NCBI GenBank assembly: GCA_937892025.1 | Contig: CALAVA010000323.1 | Location: 1 to 6,341, forward strand | Direction: 5' to 3' | DNA from: an uncultured Bacteroidales bacterium | GTDB lineage: Bacteria > Bacteroidota > Bacteroidia > Bacteroidales > WCHB1-69 | Length of the DNA stretch: 6,341 nt | Shown here: positions 1-6,331 of the stretch, piece after piece | Layout: the number at the start of each line of letters is the position of its first letter | How positions within the stretch are numbered: the stretch's first letter is position 1 | Notes under the pieces: generated by a model | What the model saw: only the letters and a program-made list of their open reading frames with translations | What the model was told of the DNA's origin: nothing | Database searches by the model: none | Made by a program: the position numbers and the translations under genes

Positions 1-150
1 AAACTGAGCAAATGGGGTTTCATGTGATTTGGCGTTTGCTCAAACTGAGCAAATGGGGTTTCGTGTGATTTGGTGTTTGCTCAAACTGAGCAAATGGGGT
101 TTCATGTGATTTGGCGTTTGCTCAAACTGAGCAAATGTGATTTCATGCGA
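1..150. repeat. 41-bp tandem repeat array, about 3.6 copies
   Basis: Head-to-tail copies of a 41-bp unit begin at 1, 42, 83 and 124. Copies 1 and 3 are identical. Copy 2 differs at two positions (a to g at 63, c to t at 74). Copy 4 follows the consensus to about 137, then diverges and fades out by about 150. There is no spacer between copies. At each junction (35-53, 76-94, 117-135) the sequence TTTGCTCA-AAC-TGAGCAAA forms a perfect 8-bp inverted repeat with a 3-nt loop. The unit is not a multiple of three and contains stop codons, so it is not coding. The array runs off the left edge of the window, so its true copy number is unknown. Its role is unknown; it lies downstream of the sulfatase-family gene. 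Confidence 0.95.
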
Positions 151-155
151 TATAC

Positions 156-190
156 CACTTAACACTTAACACTTAACACCTAACACTTAG
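156..190. repeat. CACTTAA heptamer tandem repeat
   Basis: Nearly five consecutive copies of the 7-bp unit CACTTAA start at 156, 163, 170, 177 and 184. The fourth copy has c for t (CACCTAA) and the last ends in CACTTAG. Short TTAAGTG-type arrays like this are frequent between genes in Bacteroidota (recalled knowledge). Together with the 41-bp array it fills the 219 bases beyond the stop of the sulfatase-family gene. No gene or RNA is visible in that stretch. Confidence 0.9.
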
Positions 191-219
191 AATAGGATAG
201 TTTTTGCGGACAGCAATGA

Positions 220-2088
220 TTAATAATCCATATAAGTTTGATAAAGATATTGCAAGAATGCTTCGCCTTCTTGTTTTATAGTGTCAAAATAAACAGAATC
301 TCCCTCAAAATTTTGCACAGCATTACTTTCTGTTTTGAATTGTACAAGAGAGGCTTGTGGCGTTTTATAACCAAATCCTTCAAGTGCTTCAAAAAAAGCA
401 AATGGTCTTCGGTTCATATTATAGATATTTCTACCGAATATAAACTCTGTATTGTCAATGTTTAATTGAGATAAAATGCTTTTGCTTAAATCAATATGAG
501 AACAAATGTTCGCATTGATAGTGCCTTTGTATTCGTCTTTAATCACATTGCCAATCCATAGCATAGGCACACGTTGATAATTAAAATTCATAGCAGATTG
601 TTGTTGCAAATGCGTAGGGTGTCCATGGTCTCCAAGCAAGATAAACAAAGTATTGTCATACCATGGTTCTTTGCGGGCTTTTTCAAAATATTTTCCTATC
701 CAATAGTCGCAATATTTGGCAGAATTTAAATAAACCAGATTTTCCAAATCTTTATTAGTAACTTCAGGAGTGTTATGGGGATAGTCGTATGGACTATGTG
801 TACTTACTGTAAACCAAATTGAGAAAAATGGTTGTTGGGTTTGGGATAAACTTTGCAAATGAATATCTGTCATGTATTGGTCTTGAATGCCTAATTTTCC
901 GCGTGGAAGTTTGTCGGATATATTTTTGTCTTCTACAATTTTGTCAAAGTTGCAATGCAATAAGAATGCACGAATATTGCCATAATCCAAGTTGCCACCA
1001 AAATAAAATGAAGTAGCATAACCGGATTGATTAAGTTTATCGGCTAAACTTGGCAAATTGCCATATTTTTCTTGATTGTCTGTAATGTCATATATGGGTA
1101 CAGAGGGAAATCCACTCAAAATACTACAAATGGCTTGTTGAGAACGATGCCCATTGGCATACATATTGGTAAAAAGAATGCCTTCTTGTTCTAATTGTTG
1201 AAAATTTGGAGTAATAGAATCATTACGACCTGTCAAATGGTCTATTAAATCTGCAGACCAACTTTCCAACAAAATAACAACAATATTAATATCTTTTGTC
1301 TTTAAAATACTTATATTGCTATCTTTTTCAATGGCATGAATTTGATTGAAAATTTGTTGTGCTTGTTCGGAGTCCATAAAATGAAATTTATTCCTATCCA
1401 CATTTTTAAAATTAATATAGTGTATCATAAGATTAAAAACAGGATTGACAGCGGCATCGTTTAATATGTTATGTTTAGAAAAATAGGCTGCACTTTGGGT
1501 TATTGGAATGGCATTTGTTCCACCACGCATACCTAAAAAACATAAACCACCTGCCAAGCAAAAACAAAGAGGAGCTTTTAATAGACATTTGTGAACAGGA
1601 CTAATCTCTGGTCTTAAAACAAAAATACGATAAAACCAAAGAAATAACACCATAAGAATACCAATACCAATAATGGAAAGAAAAAGTTCTGAACTACTTG
1701 CTGTTTGAATGATTTCAGAGGGGTGTTTGAGATAGAGAAATATTTTGTAATTTAATTTGGTTAACCATTCTTTATAGACACCAATTTCACCAAAAAGCAC
1801 TAAATTTGCAATTAAAAGTTCTATCCCGCATATTATCATTTGCAGATAGTAAAGAATTTTTTTCTTCATACACAATTGAAGTGTACAAAGTAGAATGGGC
1901 AATACACTAAAATAGCAAGCCGTAGCAGTGTCTAAACGCCATGATGCAGGATATGTCCTTAAAATTTCAGCAAAATCAATCCCGACAAGTAAATGATGAT
2001 AGAAACATAAGAATATAGTTTTGCTAAGGGCAAAAAACAATAGCCAAAATGCATAAATTTTAAGTAGTGTAATCCAAAAACGTTTCAT
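220..2088 (-). CDS. LTA synthase/sulfatase-family membrane phosphotransferase
   Basis: This 622-residue protein has about five N-terminal membrane helices (roughly residues 7-30, 55-73, 80-102, 135-157 and 170-188). A large extracytoplasmic alkaline-phosphatase-superfamily domain follows from about residue 265. Expected metal and catalytic sites are visible: E275 in VVILLESW, the nucleophile region NGHRSQQ with S316, THSPYDYP with H431, and GDHGH with D487 and H488. This is the layout of LtaS-like enzymes, which transfer phosphoglycerol or phosphoethanolamine groups from lipids to envelope polymers or glycans. The length is normal for Bacteroidota members. The exact acceptor cannot be read from the sequence; because Bacteroidota lack lipoteichoic acid, modification of a glycan or lipid is more plausible than LTA synthesis (inference). 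The gene lies beyond a terminator-like hairpin, so it is probably not part of the rnf unit. The ATG at 2088 has no clear Shine-Dalgarno but gives a plausible first helix (MKRFWITLLK). Confidence 0.9.
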   Translation of the reverse strand: MKRFWITLLKIYAFWLLFFALSKTIFLCFYHHLLVGIDFAEILRTYPASWRLDTATACYFSVLPILLCTLQLCMKKKILYYLQMIICGIELLIANLVLFGEIGVYKEWLTKLNYKIFLYLKHPSEIIQTASSSELFLSIIGIGILMVLFLWFYRIFVLRPEISPVHKCLLKAPLCFCLAGGLCFLGMRGGTNAIPITQSAAYFSKHNILNDAAVNPVFNLMIHYINFKNVDRNKFHFMDSEQAQQIFNQIHAIEKDSNISILKTKDINIVVILLESWSADLIDHLTGRNDSITPNFQQLEQEGILFTNMYANGHRSQQAICSILSGFPSVPIYDITDNQEKYGNLPSLADKLNQSGYATSFYFGGNLDYGNIRAFLLHCNFDKIVEDKNISDKLPRGKLGIQDQYMTDIHLQSLSQTQQPFFSIWFTVSTHSPYDYPHNTPEVTNKDLENLVYLNSAKYCDYWIGKYFEKARKEPWYDNTLFILLGDHGHPTHLQQQSAMNFNYQRVPMLWIGNVIKDEYKGTINANICSHIDLSKSILSQLNIDNTEFIFGRNIYNMNRRPFAFFEALEGFGYKTPQASLVQFKTESNAVQNFEGDSVYFDTIKQEGEAFLQYLYQTYMDY

Positions 2089-2108
2089 CTGCTATTTTAT
2101 AAAAAGAT

Positions 2109-2135
2109 AAAAAGGAGACAACAGCCTCCTTTTTT
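2109..2135. terminator. Bidirectional intrinsic terminator after rnfA
   Basis: A perfect 9-bp inverted repeat, aaaaaggag (2109-2117) and ctccttttt (2126-2134), encloses an 8-nt loop. The A-rich arm becomes a U-tract on the minus strand and the T-rich arm one on the plus strand, so it could terminate in both directions. It lies just after the rnfA stop and 20 bp before the start of the sulfatase-family gene. It is therefore read here as the end of the rnf operon. Confidence 0.75.
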
Positions 2136-2142
2136 ATTGTTG

Positions 2143-2174
2143 AAAATATATTTTAATATTTAAATAAATTCAAA
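2143..2174 (-). promoter_or_regulatory. Possible Bacteroides-type promoter for the sulfatase-family gene
   Basis: On the minus strand, TTTG (2174-2171) is followed after 20 nt by TATATTTT (2150-2143). This resembles the Bacteroidota -33 TTTG / -7 TAnnTTTG promoter with one mismatch. It overlaps the last codons of rnfA. A transcript from it would start just before the 2109-2135 hairpin, which would then lie in its leader. The AT-rich context makes a chance match quite possible. Confidence 0.25.
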
Positions 2175-2740
2175 CCTGCAAAACCCATAAAGGCAAGTGC
2201 CAAAATGCCTGCTGTTATCAAAGCAATAGGCATTCCTTTCATGTTTTTGGGTGGTTCCATCAACTCAAGTTGCTCCCGACAACCTGCAAAAAGCACTAAT
2301 GCAAGGGCAAAGCCAACTGCAGTAAAGAAAGCGTATAACAAGGCACCGCCAAGATTATAATTCTGTTGTATTACCATAATAGAAACACCCAAAACAGCAC
2401 AATTAGTGGTAATTAATGGCAAAAAAATACCCAAAGCCTGATATAAGGAGGGACTGACTTTTTTTAACATAATTTCCAACATTTGCACCAAGGCGGCTAT
2501 AATCAAAATATAACAAATTGTTTGTAAAAATACCAAATTGAAGGGTACCAAAATATATTGAAAAACCAAATAGGTTACCAAGGTCGCAATGGTAATGACA
2601 AAAATAACGGCTGCACCCATGCCCACAGATGTGGAAATTTTACTTGATACACCCAAAAATGGACAAATGCCTAAAAATTGTGAAAAAACTATATTATTGA
2701 CAAATACGGTTGATATAATAATAATAACTAATGCTTCCAT
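2153..2740 (-). CDS. rnfA: Rnf complex membrane subunit RnfA
   Basis: This 195-residue integral membrane protein has about six hydrophobic helices, the usual size and shape of RnfA/RsxA. With RnfE it forms the antiparallel membrane core of the Rnf ferredoxin:NAD+ oxidoreductase. The diagnostic half-repeats are visible: NNIVFSQFLGICPFLGVS with C26, and LPLITTNCAVLG with C114. Each precedes a loop where the paired cysteines of RnfA and RnfE hold a [2Fe-2S] cluster that passes electrons across the membrane (family knowledge). The start lies 12 nt after the rnfE stop, with only a weak A-rich sequence upstream, so translation is probably coupled to or shared with rnfE. It is the last rnf gene; no rnfB follows. 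It can be told from RnfE by its MEALVIIIISTVFVNN opening. Confidence 0.97.
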   Translation of the reverse strand: MEALVIIIISTVFVNNIVFSQFLGICPFLGVSSKISTSVGMGAAVIFVITIATLVTYLVFQYILVPFNLVFLQTICYILIIAALVQMLEIMLKKVSPSLYQALGIFLPLITTNCAVLGVSIMVIQQNYNLGGALLYAFFTAVGFALALVLFAGCREQLELMEPPKNMKGMPIALITAGILALAFMGFAGLNLFKY

Positions 2741-2752
2741 TTCTTTTTATGT

Positions 2753-3346
2753 TTATTTGGAGGTTTCTCTATTTTTTATACTATTGATTAATGCTAAAAG
2801 CAATCCTAAGGCTAAAAATCCACCAGGAGCCAAAACAAAGACCAATGCTCCGTCTATGTTGGCAAGTTTTTGCCCAAAGAAAGATAAATTTCCCAACAAT
2901 TCCCTAACAATGCCCAATAAGGTTAAAGAACAAGTAAATCCCAAACCCATACCTAAACCATCAATAGAAGAATTGAGTATATTGTTCTTTGAGGCAAATG
3001 CTTCTGCACGACCTAAAACCAAACAATTGACTACAATCAAGGGAATGAAAAGACCTAATTGTGCATGCAAATCAGGAATATAAGCCTGCATGAGCAAATC
3101 CACCATTGTAACAAAAGAGGCTATGATAACGATAAAGGCTGGAATACGTACCGTGTCTGGAATAACATTTTTGAGTGCTGATATGACAATATTAGATAAA
3201 ATCAGTACAAATGTTGTGGCCAAGCCCATTCCTAAACCATTTATGGCGGAGGTGGTTACTCCTAAGGTCGGACACATGCCCAATAATAATACAAAGGTGG
3301 GATTTTCTTTTAAAAGACCATTGGTAAATATTTTCCATTTATTCAT
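2753..3346 (-). CDS. rnfE: Rnf complex membrane subunit RnfE
   Basis: This 197-residue polytopic membrane protein is a paralogue of RnfA and its partner in the membrane core of the Rnf complex. The opening KIFTNGLLKENPTFVLLLGM is typical of RnfE/NqrD. C25 in GMCPTLGV and C108 in LIVVNCLVLGRAEAFA are the conserved membrane cysteines that share the [2Fe-2S] cluster with RnfA. The later segment DGLGMGLGFTCSLTLLGIVRE (split by family into the third and fourth conserved blocks) and GALVFVLAPGGFLALGLLLA are also family-typical. The gene overlaps the end of rnfG by 8 nt (ATGAATAA). It has the best ribosome-binding site in the operon, AGGAGG 8 nt before the ATG. Both features suggest strongly coupled translation with rnfG. 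Confidence 0.97.
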   Translation of the reverse strand: MNKWKIFTNGLLKENPTFVLLLGMCPTLGVTTSAINGLGMGLATTFVLILSNIVISALKNVIPDTVRIPAFIVIIASFVTMVDLLMQAYIPDLHAQLGLFIPLIVVNCLVLGRAEAFASKNNILNSSIDGLGMGLGFTCSLTLLGIVRELLGNLSFFGQKLANIDGALVFVLAPGGFLALGLLLALINSIKNRETSK

Positions 3347-3962
3347 TGTCTTGTCCTCCTATCATTGGTTTTATGGCATTGTAGGCTTTGCTTACAGCAT
3401 CGCAATAGGCTCGCGAACTGATTGTCGCTGCTGTAATCGCATCTACATCTCCACCATCTTTTTTTACTTTTAACTGAAAATCTTTGGGATTTTTATCTTT
3501 AAATTGCACAGAAAAAGATGATTTTTCCGGTTCCATTTTGTCACCCAATCCAGGTGTTTCATTATGATCCAAAACGGCAATTTCTATTATACTGCCATCA
3601 GATTTAAACCCAACCATCAATTTTACTCTACCGCCAAAACCGTTGTCAGAAAATGTCTCTACTGCCAAAGCAATCATATCGTTACCTTGATAGGCTTTAT
3701 AAATGGACAAAGAATCTGCTTGAGCGGCTTTTTTGAACACATCGTCTTCTACTGCTGATTCGATGGGAACTTTACATTCTTCCAAGCGTTCAAATGCAGG
3801 TAAAACATTTTGAATGGCTGTCTCTTTATTGCTTTGTTTTGTTTCTTCAATAGGTTGTTGGGTCAAACCATAAATCAAACCTAATATTCCCGCCGAAACA
3901 GCAGTGATAACTAAAAGACATATTAATATATTTTTGAAATTTGATTCTATTTTCTTTCCCAT
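3339..3962 (-). CDS. rnfG: Rnf complex FMN-binding subunit RnfG
   Basis: From the ATG at 3962 this encodes 207 residues. One N-terminal membrane anchor (about residues 11-33) is followed by an extracytoplasmic FMN-binding domain. The covalent FMN site is the VDAITAATISS motif near the C-terminus, with T180 as the expected phosphoester-linked threonine; many homologues have SGAT where this one has TAAT. The ETPGLGDKM block (residues 135-143) is also characteristic of RnfG/NqrC. The protein relays electrons on the outer face between RnfD and the other membrane subunits. A longer reading from a TTG at 3992 would add ten residues (LQINKKKRI and an initiator) and overlap rnfD. The ATG was chosen because it lies 13 nt after the rnfD stop and gives a normal MGKK opening. 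The end overlaps rnfE by 8 nt. Confidence 0.95.
   Translation of the reverse strand: MGKKIESNFKNILICLLVITAVSAGILGLIYGLTQQPIEETKQSNKETAIQNVLPAFERLEECKVPIESAVEDDVFKKAAQADSLSIYKAYQGNDMIALAVETFSDNGFGGRVKLMVGFKSDGSIIEIAVLDHNETPGLGDKMEPEKSSFSVQFKDKNPKDFQLKVKKDGGDVDAITAATISSRAYCDAVSKAYNAIKPMIGGQDNE
3355..3360 (-). promoter_or_regulatory. Ribosome binding site of rnfE
   Basis: AGGAGG on the minus strand ends 8 nt before the rnfE ATG and lies inside the last codons of rnfG (MIGGQDNE). It fixes the rnfE start at 3346. It is the only near-perfect Shine-Dalgarno sequence placed before a start codon in this window; the other rnf genes have only A-rich leaders. Confidence 0.8.
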
Positions 3963-3975
3963 AATTCGTTTTTTT

Positions 3976-4974
3976 TTATTTATTTGCAACAATTTTTTCT
4001 CCGAAACGTTTTGGCTTAAACGCTTTGTTTATCAATGGAGTTACAGCGTTCATCAACAAGATGGCAAAAGAAACACCTTCGGGATAACTCCCCCAAACAC
4101 GAATACATATCGTTAGCAACCCACAGCCTATGCCGAAAATGATTTTTCCCCATGCACTCATTGGTGAGGTTACCATATCTGTAGCCATAAATATTGCTCC
4201 CAAAAGCAAACCGCCACTCAATAAGTGATAAGAAGGAGCAATGTATAATTGAGGATTGGCTATATGTAACAAAGCGGCAAAAACAAATACCGTTCCAATA
4301 AAACTAACCGGAATATGCCAAGTTATCACTTTTCTACACAACAAAATAATGCCTCCTAAAATAATAGCTATGGCTGCAACCTCGCCCAAAGAACCGCCTC
4401 TGTCTCCAAGCAACATTTGTACGTAAGTGGGCAATTGAGAAGTTAAGGCAGAAACGTCTTCGCCTTTGTTCATCGCACTTTTTATAATTGCCAATGGAGT
4501 AGCTCCCGTTGTCGCATCCAAAGTCATAAATTTGGAAACCGGTTTAGGCCATGAAGTCATTTGTTGTGGAAAAGAAATCAACAAAAACACACGACCTACA
4601 AGGGCAGGGTTGAAGAGATTTTTCCCTAAACCACCAAAAGCCATTTTGCTAACACCTATAGCAACCAAAGCACCAACAAGAATAATTCCCCAATGTAAAT
4701 TACTCGGAACGTTGAATGCCAATAATAAACCTGTAATAACGGCTGACCCATCACCTATGGTTGTTTGACCTTTGTAGATAAACTTTTGAATAAACCATTC
4801 AAAAAATACACATGCGGCAACACTGATAAGTGTTACTCTTACAGCATTGATGCCAAAATATATAAAGGAGCATATCATTGTCGGTATCAATGCAATAACT
4901 ACTGTCCACATAATTTTCTTTACAGAATCTTTACTATGGACATGCGGTGAACCTGAAATATATAATGTATTCAT
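3976..4974 (-). CDS. rnfD: Rnf complex FMN-bearing membrane subunit RnfD
   Basis: This 332-residue polytopic membrane protein is of normal RnfD/NqrB-type length. Family landmarks in order are SGSPHVHSKDSVKKIMW at the N-terminus, GDGSAVITGLLLAFNVP (residues 75-90), GGLGKNLFNPALVGRVFLL (114-132), and DATTGATPL (153-161), in which T159 is the likely covalent FMN-attachment threonine. ATDMVTSPMSAWGKIIFGIG (264-283) and GSYPEGVSFAILLMN (296-310) follow. The protein carries flavin within the membrane part of the Rnf complex and is thought to contribute to the ion pathway (family knowledge). The gene starts 25 nt after the rnfC stop, preceded only by A-rich sequence (aaagaaagaaac), and ends 13 nt before the rnfG ATG. 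Confidence 0.97.
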   Translation of the reverse strand: MNTLYISGSPHVHSKDSVKKIMWTVVIALIPTMICSFIYFGINAVRVTLISVAACVFFEWFIQKFIYKGQTTIGDGSAVITGLLLAFNVPSNLHWGIILVGALVAIGVSKMAFGGLGKNLFNPALVGRVFLLISFPQQMTSWPKPVSKFMTLDATTGATPLAIIKSAMNKGEDVSALTSQLPTYVQMLLGDRGGSLGEVAAIAIILGGIILLCRKVITWHIPVSFIGTVFVFAALLHIANPQLYIAPSYHLLSGGLLLGAIFMATDMVTSPMSAWGKIIFGIGCGLLTICIRVWGSYPEGVSFAILLMNAVTPLINKAFKPKRFGEKIVANK

Positions 4975-4999
4975 ACTATTTTGTTTCTTTCTTTATTAT

Positions 5000-6331
5000 T
5001 TATTTATTCTGTTGCATTCTGGCTCTAATCATGCCACCTGTGCGATTTTTTCCTAAACGGATATAATCCAATAATGGACGGAATGATGGACAAGTGAATT
5101 GACAACTTCCGCATTCTATGCAAGACATAATTTGTTCTTTTTCACAATCTTCTAACCTATTTTGTTTGGATAATAACGACAAAAGATAAGGTTCTAAACC
5201 CATTGGACATGCTTCCACACAACGAGCACAACGGATGCAATTTTGAGGAGTAAGTCTTTGGGCTTCTTTGGCATTCATTTGCAAAAGACTTGAAAAACCT
5301 TTTGCAGTATACGCATTGAGATTAGTAATGGCTTTTCCCATCATAGGACCACCACTAATAACTTTTTCGGTATCTTCAGCCAAACCACCATTCGCCTCAA
5401 TAATGTCTTTTAAAGGAGTACCTAATCTGACCCGATAGTTCTTGGGAGCAGAAACTGATTTGCCTGAATAGGTCATATAATTGGATATGAGCGGTTTGTT
5501 TTTCTGAACCGCCTCATAAACAGCCAAGGCTGTTGCAACATTATCTACAACACAACCTACATCAATGGGTAATTTGCCCGCAGGAACTTCTCGCCCTGTT
5601 ATGGATTTTATTAGTTGTTTCTCAGCACCTTGTGGATATTTCGTTTTTAATGTAATCACATGTACACCATTATACTTTGTAGCTATGTGTTGCAAATTGG
5701 CTATTGCTTCTTTTTTATTGTGTTCTACACCTATATAAACATCGTTTAAATCTAATGCTTTGCGAAGAATACAAGCCCCAATTATCAACTCTTCGCCACG
5801 TTCTATCATAATTCTGTTATCTATGGAAATGTATGGTTCACATTCTGCTGCATTGATAATGCAATGTTGGGCTTTTTTCCCTTCAGGAATCATCAGTTTT
5901 ACATGTGTGGGAAAACAAGCACCACCCAAACCGACAATGCCTTTCTCTTTGATGCAAGCAATAATGTCTGCTTTCTCCATTTTTATGGCAGGACCATCCA
6001 TTCGAGGCAAAGGGGACGCACTGTCGGCGGGAATGTGATGAACTTCGTATTCACCTCCTTCTCCATTCGTAAATACATCGCCAAACCTGCCGCCTAATTT
6101 TTTCTGCAAGGCATTATTATTTTGACTGCCTCCTTCCGATACTACATTCAAACCTTGAGAACTTGATTTTCCTGTAACTTTGGTATTCGGAATTGATGGC
6201 AACACAATGTCTGTGACTGTTCTGTCACTGCCAGTGCCACCAATAGCCAAAGCAAACAATGGCTCGCGGCGTTGCAACAATTCACGGGCGCCATCGGTGC
6301 CTGGATCGATTTGAGTCATTTCTTGCCCCAT
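5000..6331 (-). CDS. rnfC: RnfC, ferredoxin:NAD+ oxidoreductase Fe-S subunit, with a foreign N-terminal third
   Basis: This 443-residue frame is RnfC only from about residue 122 onward. There the peripheral nucleotide/FMN-binding core is clear: GIVGLGGACFPTHVK (131-145), INAAECEPYISIDNRIM (159-175), a GREVPAGKLPIDVGCVVDN block (246-264) and ISGGPMMGKA (325-334). Two ferredoxin-type [4Fe-4S] motifs follow, with cysteines at 365, 368, 371, 375 and at 404, 407, 410, 414. RnfC exchanges electrons with NAD(H) at the cytoplasmic face of the complex. The normal N-terminal domain of about 100 residues, with its SSVSG-type loop, is absent and is replaced by unrelated toxin-like sequence (described separately). 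The frame has no stop up to the right edge, so ATG 6331 is only the first ATG seen and has no visible ribosome-binding site. The total length close to that of normal RnfC (about 440) is coincidental. As read, the protein would probably be a defective or mis-joined RnfC. Confidence 0.85.
   Translation of the reverse strand: MGQEMTQIDPGTDGARELLQRREPLFALAIGGTGSDRTVTDIVLPSIPNTKVTGKSSSQGLNVVSEGGSQNNNALQKKLGGRFGDVFTNGEGGEYEVHHIPADSASPLPRMDGPAIKMEKADIIACIKEKGIVGLGGACFPTHVKLMIPEGKKAQHCIINAAECEPYISIDNRIMIERGEELIIGACILRKALDLNDVYIGVEHNKKEAIANLQHIATKYNGVHVITLKTKYPQGAEKQLIKSITGREVPAGKLPIDVGCVVDNVATALAVYEAVQKNKPLISNYMTYSGKSVSAPKNYRVRLGTPLKDIIEANGGLAEDTEKVISGGPMMGKAITNLNAYTAKGFSSLLQMNAKEAQRLTPQNCIRCARCVEACPMGLEPYLLSLLSKQNRLEDCEKEQIMSCIECGSCQFTCPSFRPLLDYIRLGKNRTGGMIRARMQQNK

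Noticed and set aside
35..135. Palindromes in the 41-bp array as terminators of the sulfatase-family gene
   Set aside because: The hairpin arms are convincing, but none is followed by a U-tract on the minus strand, so I do not call them intrinsic terminators.
1..150. Possible CRISPR array
   Set aside because: Units are contiguous 41-bp tandem copies with no unique spacers, and there are no cas genes.
2589..3083. 164-residue plus-strand open frame
   Set aside because: It lies antisense across rnfE and the start of rnfA, which have clear conserved motifs. Its Lys/Pro/Asn-rich translation resembles no known protein.
3090..3473. 127-residue plus-strand open frame
   Set aside because: It is antisense to rnfE and rnfG. 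It is a by-product of the codon pattern of those membrane protein genes, with no domain of its own.
3963..3992. TTG start giving a ten-residue longer RnfG
   Set aside because: It overlaps rnfD, has no ribosome-binding site, and adds a Lys-rich stretch encoded by a nine-A tract. The ATG at 3962 gives a normal RnfG N-terminus.
5978..5980. ATG at codon 118 as the true start of a short RnfC
   Set aside because: It has no ribosome-binding site (upstream is ccataaaa), and it would still leave RnfC without its N-terminal domain. The Met is also part of the toxin-like MEKAD motif.
6051..6060. Strong Shine-Dalgarno-like AAGGAGGTGA on the minus strand, suggesting an internal start for a shorter rnfC
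   Set aside because: No ATG, GTG or TTG in the right frame lies 4-12 nt downstream. The bases encode Glu-Gly-Gly-Glu of the toxin-like segment, so the match is probably coincidental.
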